Below are positions 50,356 through 61,768 of a stretch of DNA of 64,000 bases, piece after piece. Positions within the stretch are counted from its first letter, which is position 1, and each line of letters begins with the position of its first letter. The notes below the pieces were generated by a model. The model was not told where the DNA came from. It saw only the letters and a list, made by a program, of their open reading frames with translations, and did no database searches. The translations under genes were made by a program, and so were the position numbers. Source of the DNA: Dimorphilus gyrociliatus (lineage: Eukaryota > Annelida > Polychaeta > Dinophilidae). The stretch spans positions 2,289,891 to 2,353,890 of the forward strand of contig CAJFCJ010000002.1 in assembly GCA_904063045.1 (NCBI GenBank), read 5' to 3'.

Positions 50356-53300
50356 ATGAAGCAGTCGGCACTTTTGCTTTTAGTTTCTTTAGCATTTACT
50401 GGTAAGTAAAAATACAGAATCAGATTATTTATTCAATCAGAAAAAATTTATTAAATCATAAATTTCACAGCTGCAATCGACTATTCTACTCTTCCCGAAA
50501 TCTCCTACAAGGGCAGAACTTTGGGATCCACTGACAGACTTATTTACAAGTACGAAAATGACATTTTGAACGGAATCAATGGCGTATCTGAACAATATGC
50601 TGGACTTAAAATCAGAGCTGACTTGGTTGTCGAAATGGAATCTGATATGGGATTCAAATGCCAATTGCAAAATGTCCAACTTTTGGGCGTTAAGCGCATG
50701 GAATTACCCACTCCATTCGATCAACCAATCAGAGGTGAAATGACTCCTTTGACCAACGTTGATGAATTGATCGAACAACTTGAATTGCCCTTCGGAGCTA
50801 AATTCACCGAACAGAGAATCGTCTCTGGCCAAATCTATTGTCACAGACAAGACACTGAATGGTCCAGAAACGTAAAGAGATCCATCATCTCTACTCTCCA
50901 AATCAACGTTCCACAATACAAACTCAAGGAAAACCAACTCGTCAACTTCGAAGAACGTGATGTTGTTGGAACTTGCGAAAGCAGCGTTGTTGTCTCCAGA
51001 GTCAACCCTGAAGATGAGACCGAAATCGCTTTGACCAAGGTTCGCAACTTTAACAACTGCCGCAACGCCGAAGTTGCCCCAATCTACAAATATTCCTTGT
51101 CTGGTGTTTCTATGTGCAATGATCTCCCAGAAAGAAGCTTGGAATGCAAATACCAAGTTGTTCCATCTAACAGAGTTGAATACAGACTCCGTAGAGTTAG
51201 CGGAAACTCCAAATGGGAACATATGTTCACCGCTGTTCAACAAAAGACCGTCTACTTTTTGCCAATGACCCAACAAACCACCACCACCATGGCAATCTAT
51301 GGTCTCCAAAGATTCATGTTGGAAACTATCCAATCTGAATCCAGAAGAGAAACCCCAATCCCAGAATTGGAAGAAACCACCTACAGACGTTACGACATCG
51401 AATTTGAAGTCAACGAAAAACAATTGCTCCCAGAACAAATTGTTAAGGAAACCGAACTTTCCGAAACTGAACAAGAACAATTGGTAAAAACCATTGTTTC
51501 CGAAATCAATAGCCTCCACCAACACATCAGAGTTGGATCCGAAGAAGTTAAGCAACAATTGGAAAGAACTGTTGGCTTGATCAGAAAATGCACTCCACAA
51601 ATGTTGACCACAATCTACAAAGAACTTTCTGAAAAAGAAAAACAACTAATCTTTGCCGACTTGCTCCCAACTTGTGGAACCCCAGAATGCGTTCAAGTTA
51701 TTCTTGAAGCCATCAAAACCGAAAGAGTACCCCTCCTTAAGGCTGTCAGCTACATCAAGATGATCGCTTTGAACGCTCAACCAAACAAGAGAATCATCAA
51801 GCACATCATGGTAAGTAGGATAAACACCCTCTTTTACGAGTAAACCCAAACCCACTTAGGACTAGATCGGCATTTAGTACAGGCTCCAGGTTTGGCTGTA
51901 CATATAACAGCTGGAAAATGTGTAGCCAAAGTTTGGGTCCGTATTAGAGGGCGACAACCATCAATAAGATACCCCTTATATATATATATATATATATAAT
52001 TTATAGATATAGATACATATAAAGTATATATTTTTATATATATATATATTTTCTAATAGTGTACTTAGTCCATTAATTGGTATTTTTATTCCCTTGTTAG
52101 ACTCTTGGACAAAACGTTGAAAAGAAGACCCTTAAGAGACCATTGATACTCGCTGTCGGTACTTTGACCAACAGACTTCTCCAAGTTTACCAAGTTGCTG
52201 GAAAGGAAGAAAAAATCATCAACTTTGTTGAAGAAATCCAAGATTCCTTGATCAGAATTGTCAAGAGCGAAACCAGAAATGTTGAACTCTGCAGATGTGC
52301 CCTTAAGGCTCTTGGAAACATGAAATGCAGCGAAAACAAATACTACGAAATCATTAAGCTTATTGAAAAAACCGAAGTTCCAAGAGAATTGAGAATCGAA
52401 GCTGTTGAAGCTTTAAGAAAGACCATTTCCACCCGCAGAGTTGAGGAAATCCTCCTCAGAGTCTTCCTTAACATTAGAGAAGATGTTGAATTGAGAATGT
52501 ACGCCGTTGAAAGATTGATCGATCAACAATGCAGTCTTGAAACTCTCCAAGTTATCATTCAACACCTTCAAAACGAGCCAGACATGAACTTGCAATCCTA
52601 TACTTACTCTCTCTTGAAGACTCTTTCCGAAATCGAAACCCCATCCCCAATCTACTATAAATTCATCGAAAAACTTAGACTCTTGATGATCACCAACAGA
52701 CTCCCAACCTTCTCCCCAAAATACTCTCACACCTTGAAGGCCTGGAACCTCGATCTTGAATCCAAGACCGGAATCTACGCCTACTTGCAATATACCTACA
52801 GCAGAGTTTCCCAAGTTATCCCAACCTGGCTTAAACTTAAGACCTTCACCCCAACCATGGGACATTACACCAGACTTTTGGAAGTCTCCATGAGAATCCA
52901 AGGATTGAACGAATATACCGAAAAATTCCTCGGCAGAAAACTGAACTTGATCCCACAATTGTTTAGCGAAGATATGTCTTTCGAAAGACTCACTCAACTC
53001 TTTACCGATGAAGAAATGAAGATGCCAAGAGAATTCTTGAACTACTTCATGAACAACAAACATACTTACAACACCATGGATGTTAATGAACCAACCGGAT
53101 TAGAGATTAACGTCCGTCTTTTCGACTACGATCTCATGTTCGCTGATTTCGAATGCCTTAAGGAAATTGTTATGGATACCATTGAAAAACTCATGTCTAC
53201 CGCCATGAGAGGATCTCCCATGGAACAAGTTAAGGAAATAGTTGAAAGACTTCACCAAGGAGTCAGAATCCAAACCACCAACATCTATTCCTCCGTAAAT

Positions 53301-55664
53301 GCCATGACTTTGGTCCCAACCCCAACCGGATTTGCTTCTGCTTGGAACACCACTTTCGCCTGGATCAGTCACCTTAATGGAAAACTCCAAATCCAAACTA
53401 GACCATCCCTCAGAGAATGTATTGAAGAGAGAAGACTCCCCCAAAAGATCGTCATCAAGACCAATGGACAAACCTTCCAACAAAGAACTATCACCTTCTT
53501 CAGAAACAAGTTGGTCAGCATGATCCCACAATTGTCCCAAGGAGTTATGTATGAAGGATTCCTCAGCACCTCCCTCCCAATCAATGGTGAATGGCAACTT
53601 GTCCAAGGATCTGATAGAAATACCTTGATGATCCAAGGATTGTACGTACCATCCACTGAACATAGACCAACCATTGTCTCATACATCAGACCAGTCACTT
53701 TCGTCGAATACCCAGAACACGAACACTTGACTCCTCTTGTATCCAAGATGACCACCGAACCATACACCATCGAAAAATTCATTGAATTGCCATACCTTGC
53801 AAAGAACTTGAAACTCCAAATCCAATCTTGCATCAGAAAGACTCCCGTATCCTCTCTTGTTCCTTTCGCTTGCCCCAACAAGATGGAACTCGTTTTGGAA
53901 CCAATTGTCCCAACCCCAGTTAGATTCAGTTTGGAACTTAGACCATTCCAAACCATCCAAAGACCAGAAACCGGAGTTTACGAAACCTTGAGAAAGGCTT
54001 TGTTCGGTGAAGAAGAAGTCAAATACGCTTTGGAAGATAATGAATCCCGTATCTCTTACACTTTCGGAAGAGGCAGTGAAGGAAGAACTGTCTACAAGAA
54101 CTCTCTCAGATTGAGAATCGTCCATGACACCACCACCGATCTTTCCATTGCTGAGCCTAAGGCTGATTTCACTTTCCATTGGGTCTTTACCCCTGAATTC
54201 ACTCAACATCAATTCGCTTTGATGATGAAACAATCCGTCCTCCCTGAATTGTACGTCAAGGGACATTTGATCGTTCCATCTCTCTGCATGAACAGCATGT
54301 GCGAAAGACAAGAATTCGCTGGACTCACCACCTTCTTGAACAGACGCCGTGTATCCATGGTCAAATTGTTTGTTGATGATGTAGAATCAATCAACAAATT
54401 CCTCGGAATCCAAAACGAAAGATGCTTCAACAGACAAACACAATCTTTGAAGAAAATCCTTCCCGAAACCATCCGCATGAAGGTCCAGACCAGCCCAGTT
54501 GCATTGCACTTCATTCCAGAAGGACTTGTTAACACTTTGGTTGTAGCTCAAGAAACTCTTCTCCAAGGTCTCAGAAAGGTTTCCGATGTATCCCTTAGAT
54601 ACCTCCCATCTCTTCCCCTCACTGAAACTGAAATGTACATGAAGATGTGCCCAGCTTTGGGCAAAGTTGACATTGTTGCCAACTTGATGAAACACTCCAT
54701 CAGAATCACCAACATCCGAGCTTTCCAATACTTGACTCCCCAAGTTCTTCCAGTTCCAGTTAACACTCAACCACAACCCATCCGTCAAATCTTCCCCGCC
54801 GGTCTTTCCAGATCCCTCTGTGTCAAGACAAGCAAATTTGTCAAGACCTTCGAAAATGTTGAATACCACACCAACGAAGAAACTGAATGCGAATCCGTCT
54901 TGGTCAAGGACTGCCGTCGTATGCCAAAATGGATGATCACTTCCAAGATCTTCTCTAACGCTCACCAACAAATCAATGCCTACTATGGCAACGAACAAAA
55001 ACTCGAACTCGTCCCAAGCACCTGGGGAGAACTTCCAGAAGTTAGAATCAACGGAGAACGCAAAGAAATCGAAGAATTCTCTACCCTTAGAATCCCAGCC
55101 AAATACAACCCAACTTTCATCACCTGCACTAAGGAAGGAAGACAACTTGTCTGCGAATGCGAAACTCTCGGATGGAAGATTGTCAGCGACAGCTACAAAG
55201 TTAAGGTAACCGTTGCCCCAGAAATCAGAAACTACGTCTGCGGTCAATGCGGCAATGATGATGGAGTTATGGATACCGGAAAACTCACTTCCCACACTAT
55301 CTCATTGAGATCAAAATGTAGAGTTGAACGTGAACCACTCAGAGAATGTCAACCAATCTACAAACACAAAGTTAGACAACAAACTAACCCAAGAGGACCA
55401 AACAAGGTCTGCATCTCCGTCCTTGCCTTCCCAGAATGCTCCAAGAACTGCCAAGTAGTCGAAAAATTCTCCAGAGGCAAATTGCAACCAGTCAAATACT
55501 ATTGTATGGAGAAGGAATACGCCATCAGCAAGGGATACTTGCCAGAATCTTTCGAAGGTGAAAGCGTCGAATCTGTAGGAGATCTCGAAAGAGACAGCAG
55601 CTTTGAAGTTATGACTGAAAGACTCTTGGACGTTGTCGATACCTGCAAGGTTAGAGGATGGTAA
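50356..55664 (+). CDS. Vtg: Vitellogenin (large lipid transfer protein)
   Basis: Vitellogenin is the secreted lipoprotein taken up by oocytes as yolk. Three exons (50356-50401, 50471-51810, 52101-55664) join to 1649 codons. A signal peptide (1-16, LLLLVSLAF core) is encoded mostly by the 46-nt first exon. The lipovitellin N-terminal beta-barrel starts at ISYKGRTLGS and passes into a long Glu/Leu-rich helical domain (about 300-700), then a beta-rich sheet region. A von Willebrand D domain (about 1365-1515) carries CGQCGNDDG. No serine-rich phosvitin block is present. Codon use is extreme (AGA, CAA, CCA, TCC, AAC, ACC dominate), unlike neighbouring genes, as expected for massive expression. The second intron (290 bp) contains a TA run. 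Other large lipid transfer proteins such as apolipophorin are less likely given length and domain order. Confidence 0.93.
51979..51998. repeat. TA microsatellite in vitellogenin intron 2
   Basis: A short alternating TA run between the two large coding exons. Confidence 0.85.
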
Positions 55665-55768
55665 GAAGATATCATATGAACTTAATTGGAAATGTATAAT
55701 GGACTCAGCATTTTATTAAAATTTAATTGTTTTTGGACCTAAAAAGGTTACAAATGCTGTTAACGTTT

Positions 55769-55774
55769 AATAAA
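55769..55774 (+). terminator. Vitellogenin polyadenylation signal
   Basis: AATAAA lies 105 bp after the stop codon within a short AT-rich 3' flank. Another AATAAA-type word follows near 55866. Confidence 0.6.
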
Positions 55775-57017
55775 ATATAAAAACAAAAATTTAGCATAAA
55801 AAAAACTAAAAAAATTGATTTTTTTCTGCTTAAATGTACTTAAGTAATAATTTTAACTTATTAAAAATAAAATTCATTTATGATCCCAAAAAAATATTAA
55901 AAAAAAAGTGTATTTTATTTTTTTCTATCGCCTGCTCCAGTAAAAAATAGATCTTCCTTTCTAGTCATTTTCTCTTATTCACTTTCCTTCTCTTTCTTCT
56001 ACCTCTTCATCTACTCTCTCTTCATCTTCTTCCTCTTCATCTTACTTAAGGAAAAGCTTAATCTTGGGAAATACTCTCTTCTCTATTTGATAAACGAGCC
56101 TTAAGAACACTTTTTTGCTGAAATGCCTCTGTCATTATTTAATTTATATTGATCAAAGGAGTAATTGTTTTTTTCAATAGTAAACAATCTCGTATTAATT
56201 AGTTTTACTTGGGGGAAATCAGGGTGAAAAAGGCGTTAATAAACAAGACGATATTTACATAGAATATTGAATGGAATAAGATAAAAGTGTGATTAAGAGA
56301 GAACGGTATTTTTTATGATAGAATGCTAAAACATTTGTATGATGGGAAGGGGTCTCATCAATTTAATTCTAAAAATAGTAAATTTTCCATTCAATACGAA
56401 ACAAGAATTGAATGTTAATGAAATATAATTCTTCAAACAGAAGAAAGATATTAATTAGTTTGTTAACGTCTTAAATTAAAGGGTTTTTTCTATCAATTAA
56501 CATATACTTAATAGATTTCATGACAATAAATAGTATAATTGATCTTTAGATTTTTTTCCTGTGATGGCAAATTGACGTAATTTATATTTACCGTTAAATA
56601 AGGATTTATCGGTAAATATGACAACATTCTTTTAGTAAGAAAATTTAATATAATAAAAGAGATATACTGTATATAGTATACTTTATATATACAAATATTA
56701 ATATTGCAGACCGTACACAGTGTATTATATAAAATTTTATTAACAATAAGACGATAAATTAGATTCGAACTATGATAGTTCTTTTGTATTTTCAAACAGA
56801 ATAGGTGAATTAATGAAAAAAAAGAGAAGGGAAATAGAAAGAATAAGGGGAAATTACTTTAGAAAAGTTTGTTATTGGAAATTTAGTAAAGGTTCGATAA
56901 ATGTTTACAAAAAGACTAAGGGCAAAGGTTCAATTGATCGAAAAATAAACATTGTTAATTTCCTTTTGTCGACACATACAAATCCCTAAATTTAAGTAGA
57001 TTCCAATATTTTTATTT
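55775..57017. other. Intergenic region, vitellogenin to GPCR
   Basis: It contains A/T homopolymers and a nearly pure pyrimidine tract at about 55950-56045. From about 56875 it overlaps copy B of the dispersed repeat. No supportable gene; the minus-strand frame at 56508-56795 is Tyr/Ile noise. Confidence 0.55.
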
Positions 57018-57045
57018 CTATTGTATTCCGACAGATGGTGTTTTG
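56875..57045 (+). repeat. Dispersed repeat, copy B
   Basis: Homologous to 48138-48300, block by block. Its right end (ATTCCGACAGATGGTGTTTT, 57026-57045) runs into the last coding codons of the minus-strand GPCR, so the receptor's C-terminal tail and 3' flank appear to be repeat-derived. Confidence 0.55.
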
Positions 57046-58070
57046 CAAACTCTGATGAATGGCTTTTTAAGGAATTCTCTAAAATCTAGATTAAAAATTA
57101 AAAACGAAACAGGAGTACCTATAACACTACAATTTAATACTGAAATAGATATTAAAGAAACACTAGTCATAGATTTGTAAAGTCCTTCTATAATAAATGG
57201 AGACAACGATATTAGAGAAAAACAACTTAAGGTAAATAAAACTTTTGTGGCCTTAATTGACTTTTTTACTGTTTCGAATTTACTACTATTAACTTTATGC
57301 TTGACTAAACATATCTTAAATATGATAAATGTATAAGAAAAACATTGTAAAAAAAGACAGATGGCGATATGAACAGCTAGAAGTTGAATAGCAATGCATG
57401 TTTCGAAGTAGCAAGTCCATGTTGCAATATTCCGACTTTCTGCTATGCAAATACAAACAATATAAATCCCAAAGACAGTAGTAAAAAACTTTCTATATTT
57501 ATTTATAGATGATATTAAAAGAGTGTGATACAATCTATCAAATGCAATTATAGTCTGCAAACCAATAGTAACAACTAGTCCTATAATTGATGCTAAATTA
57601 CCTGCATAGGAAGGAATTTCGTCTGTAAACTAAATAAATAAAAGAAATAGTTAATGACAAAAAAGATTAATAGATTTATATAAATAATCTTTCAATACTA
57701 ATGGTAGAAAACTCACAAATTCCATAGTTGTGTTCCTCCAGGCAAAAATTATTCCCGAAGAATTTATACTTATAATAGTTAATATTAGTAATACAACTGA
57801 TAGAGATAAGATACAATTCATAAGTAAGTATATAATTATTATCCATTTTGAAAAATTATCATTGAATTTCTTTGAGACTTTCACAAGAAATATAATTAAT
57901 AGAAGAGAACCAAAAAAGCCAAGTAGATTACTGAACGTCGCAAAAATTTGATAAAATATATTATTGAGTTTATTAAACCTTACAGATAAAATATTGCTTT
58001 CTGTTGTATTTATGATAGTTTCTGTCATAATGTAAGAAAAAAAATACCATAAAATATTCTTATAAGTCAT
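57018..58070 (-). CDS. Orphan rhodopsin-type G-protein-coupled receptor
   Basis: Two exons (58070-57717 and 57629-57018) join in phase 0 to 321 codons. An N-terminus with N-glycosylation sites (NTT) leads to seven hydrophobic segments. The third ends in FDRLYH at 148-153, a variant of the DRY motif. A cysteine in the second extracellular loop (TWTC) is kept, but I see no partner cysteine before helix 3. The CWxP motif of helix 6 is replaced by SLSP, and NPxxY of helix 7 by GTPVSFLIF. The methionine at 58028 (MTETII) may be the real start, since it removes a hydrophobic lead. Third cytoplasmic loop and tail are short. This looks like a fast-evolving lineage-specific receptor, perhaps chemosensory; ligand unknown. 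It is divergent from ANKRD66. Confidence 0.75.
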
Positions 58071-58709
58071 TATATAATAAGTTTATTATAAAATGTGTAA
58101 ATATAAATCCATTATTATAATGGCATTTAATGACTCCATTGACAAGAAATACGGAAAGTTGTTTTTAAATTGAAGTTTTGAATATTTTATATTGTATTTA
58201 GTTATTATTAAATATATATATATACATGTATATGTATATATAATGTATATTTAAATGAATTGTATATGTACGTATATTTACATGTGTATATATGTCAATA
58301 CTTGTATATTATATCTATATTTACGTAAATATCCTCCGAGTTAAGAACATATATATACTAGCGAGCTTGAACAATCAAGTATAAAATAAAATTTTATTTG
58401 ATAGATGTCGCTTTCGACTTAGATAATCGATCTAGTTTCATATAGGTATTAACGATCAATACTTTCACGCTCTCATCTTGTTCCACTTTGTTAGGAGGAC
58501 CCCTTTGAAACAATAGAATAGGAAGGAACTATTCGATAATATAGATTAGGTAAGGTTAATCAATTTAGCATTGATTCATACAGACTCCACCCATTCTTTT
58601 TTACTCTTCCATCTGTATATAAATATATTATATATGTGCTTGCAAACATTCTCTCACTCATTTATTAAAACTGGACAACGGCTTAAACAAAAGCCACCAA
58701 AGTTCTTAA
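58071..58709. promoter_or_regulatory. Divergent intergenic region GPCR / ANKRD66
   Basis: 639 bp of AT-rich DNA between two start codons, with short TA runs and a GATAGATGTCGC motif near 58400. No gene is found. Confidence 0.5.
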
Positions 58710-59416
58710 ATGAACGATAAAAATGATTCAGTTTCTAACGATTCTTTTTCTTCATATGACGACAATGAAGATGATAGTACCAGGGTTGTATTTATGGAAT
58801 TACACGAGGCAGCAGCTAACGGAGATTCAGAAAAATTGGCCGATATTATCCAAGTAAGATTTGACTAAATTATACCGTAATCATGGGCACAAGTAGATAT
58901 AAAACACTTTAAAGGACTTTGCCAGCTGATTCAATTTCAGTTTGATATTGGTTACTACTTAAAAACAAATAAACTTATTGTTTGTTTATTGATAACGCTT
59001 TTTTATCTACAGTTAGGAAAACATAATATTAACGAGGCTGATCAAGATTGGAATGGAAAAACTCCGCTACACTGGGCCTGCAGCAAAGGGAATTTAGATT
59101 GTGCCAAAGTCTTACTTTCATCAGGTGCTGATTCAAGTCCAAGAATGCACGGAGGATGGACACCAGCTCATTCAGCAGCCGAAACTGGTAAACTGCAAAT
59201 TTTAAAGTTACTACAGACTTATAAAGCACCTTTAAACCTTATTGACGATTTCGGAGACAGTCCAAAGAGAATTGCTCAAACTTACGGTCATACGGAATGC
59301 GAACAATTTTTGCAAGCGTAAATATATACGATAACCAACAAATTGTATTCGTTCATATTGTTAATTGTATATTTTATACTTTCAGAATTGAAAAGGAACA
59401 GGATATTAATCAATAA
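58710..59416 (+). CDS. ANKRD66: ANKRD66-like small ankyrin-repeat protein
   Basis: Three exons (58710-58853, 59013-59317, 59386-59416) join to 159 codons. A Ser/Asp-rich start is followed by MELHEAAANGDSEKLADII, which closely resembles the N-terminus of ANKRD66. Then come full ankyrin repeats with GKTPLHWACSKGNLDCAKVLL and GWTPAHSAAETGKLQILKLL, and a C-terminal DFGDSPKRIAQTYGH repeat. The last exon encodes only ten residues: reading through the donor at 59318 would stop at once with TAA, while splicing adds IEKEQDINQ. Its stop overlaps the convergent EXTL2-like coding end. Molecular function of ANKRD66 is not established; ankyrin repeats suggest protein binding. Confidence 0.8.
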
Positions 59417-60633
59417 ACTCTAGTACTATATATAAAAGGCATATTTCCGAGACTTTCCACAAATCGAGTCATGCAAAAGGATCTTTGAAATCCATGACCC
59501 CTCCTCTTTGATAATCCTTTATAAAGATCTTTACCACGAGTACTTTTTAAATCTCCTTTTACTAATAAAAATGCTTCTGTGCATTGGCATAATTCTGCTA
59601 TCATAAAACTCATTGCTATATCTTCACAAGCCTGCCATCTATCAATGACGTCTTTCCATTTTAAAACATATGTCTGATAAAGTACGTAATAATTCCTATG
59701 AAGGAAGATTGAGTTTGCAAGAATAAACGAAGATCGACCCCGTCGAGGAGCACCAACATATTCGAAAGTATAAGGTGCCAATATATTATAACCCCTTGCC
59801 TGAAATCCTATCATCTTTAAAGGGTTCTTCTATCAAGGAATAAGCAAATAAGATCTTATATATACTGTATAAATATAAACGTATATATATAAATATATAT
59901 AGACACATTTCCTTTACCTTCCATAATTCAAATGCCTCAGTAAATGAAGGTTCTGATATAATTACATCATCGTCTATATTGAACACAGCTTTTGTAGTTA
60001 TCTTTGGAAAAGGAAAATAACGAAACCTAATCAAATTAGGCATATGATAAAACCAGACATCTTTCGCCAAACATGATTTTTGGTGTGAGAATGTTGTATA
60101 ATTAAGATATTCTTCCTTATCTGGTCTTTCTTCGTTAAACCAAACAACAATTATAGTCTCAACATTCTTAAACTTGCAAAAGTGTGACAAAGATAGATGT
60201 AAGGCCAAAGGGCGCTTAAAAGTGGGTATAACTAATGAATAAGTCGTTTCATTTGTAGTAAAATTATTTAATCCATCATACGAAACGACTTCTGGATTTT
60301 TTACGTCAAGTTTACGAAAATCAATTACAAAGTCATCGACTTTGTATTTAAGAGGTTTTTGTTTTGAAAGTTGCGGAACGTCAAATAATTCCTGCTTTTC
60401 TGTTAAAGTGGAACTAACATCTCCATCAAACAAAACTTCTTTGTCCTATTAACAATAGTAGGAAACAATATTTAGTGAAATAAGTCATTTAAAAATAGCT
60501 TTTATATATAGATAAAAAATTATTGATTTACCTTCCAAAACGTCTCTTTAATTAGATAACAAAACGATATAAAGCCATAAATACTAAAAATCCATAAAAA
60601 AATTGTGACTAAAAAAGACGCTCTTGTCTTCAT
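59410..60633 (-). CDS. EXTL2: EXTL2-like GT64 glycosyltransferase
   Basis: EXTL2-type enzymes transfer N-acetylhexosamine to the glycosaminoglycan linkage region in the ER/Golgi. Three exons (60633-60532, 60445-59918, 59829-59410) join in phase 0 to 349 codons (human EXTL2 330). Exon 1 supplies a type II signal anchor (about 5-26). YSLVIPTFKRP begins the GT-A fold, and NIDDDVI carries the metal-binding DDD at 192-194. Exon 3 has NPLKMIGFQAR, GRSSFILANSIFLHRNYY and the acceptor-side CEDIAMSFMIAE segment, all GT64 hallmarks. The length and lack of an exostosin (GT47) domain point to EXTL2 rather than EXT1, EXT2 or EXTL3. The convergent ANKRD66 gene shares its final 7 bp. Confidence 0.9.
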
Positions 60634-61768
60634 TTTATATGCAGATGAAAATTATCTAATTTCATATAAACAAATAGTTATCAGCATCTTAAGTCTTTCA
60701 ATATGAAAAATATGTACTTTAACAGTTAAAAAACAAGCCAATAACGTCTATCTTGATAAATAATGCTCGAGTATCAACATCTTATGATATTTTCATCAAT
60801 TTCATTAAAACTGTCTGTAAAGGATAGTTTAATTTTATATTACATTAATAAGTATATTTGAAATGATATTCAGGTGAACGTCTAAAATATTCACTGTTTT
60901 ATATTATTAGTATTGAAAAGTAAAATTGATAATGAATAATCAGAATTCCTCTTCCTTAATCCTTAAATGTTTAATTGTTTAGTGTATTTATACAGTATAT
61001 CTTTATGTATAATTAATATGACTCTATTCATATACTGTATATGAATCTAAATAAATCTATGATTCCTTTTTCTGACTGGGAAGTTGAACATAACAATGAA
61101 AAGTTACAATTTAGTAAATGAATTATAAATTTGATAGATAGTTTAGGTTGTTTTCTCTGGTGAACAGACACTCTATGTCGTTTTCGTTAGCTAAAACACT
61201 TGATTGAATTATTCGATACTTCTCTATTCACTTAGTGCTTGAATATATTAAGTATAATTTCTAAGAAATAGAGGAATATCTATTATTGACAAATTAATTG
61301 CAATAACAAGTTTTCGCGCGTATGTGAGGTTCTAGCAAAAAATATAAATGAATGTACACACACCTGATTTTTCTGTCTGTATTAATTTCTCCTAATATTT
61401 GTGTTGTTTAGAAAATTAATATTAGTATCGATGCTGTATGATAACGTTTAAGATAGCATTTGTAATATTACTTGACTTATTCATATATTACGCCAGATTC
61501 ACGTGCTCACCTATACAATATACTTTCAATTTATAACAATTAAAATAGTTCTTTAAAAATATATTTATATCAGACTTTTCTAAAGTTATTAAAAATATTT
61601 TATTGATTTTAAAAAATACAATTTTTGTTTTCTTTCTATTGTCAAAATGTTATCGAAAAATGTTTATTTAACATAAGCGCGCAATAATGGAAACGGTAAA
61701 GTAGTTCCGTGTTTCCGTTTCTGCCGTTGGAGCCATTACTACCTTTTTTACGCTCAAAAATAATCAAC
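60634..61768. other. Divergent intergenic region EXTL2-like / cyclin L
   Basis: About 1.1 kb of AT-rich DNA with several ATACAGTATAT or ATACTGTATAT words and no exon-like sequence. The cyclin L promoter presumably lies in the last few hundred bases, where a short CG-containing segment (GCGCGCAATAATGG) occurs. Confidence 0.5.

Noticed and set aside
50437-55295. Several long minus-strand open frames (187-313 codons) opposite vitellogenin
   Set aside because: They are shadows of the biased vitellogenin codons, which rarely use the complements of stop codons. Their Phe/Trp/Gly-heavy proteins show no domain.
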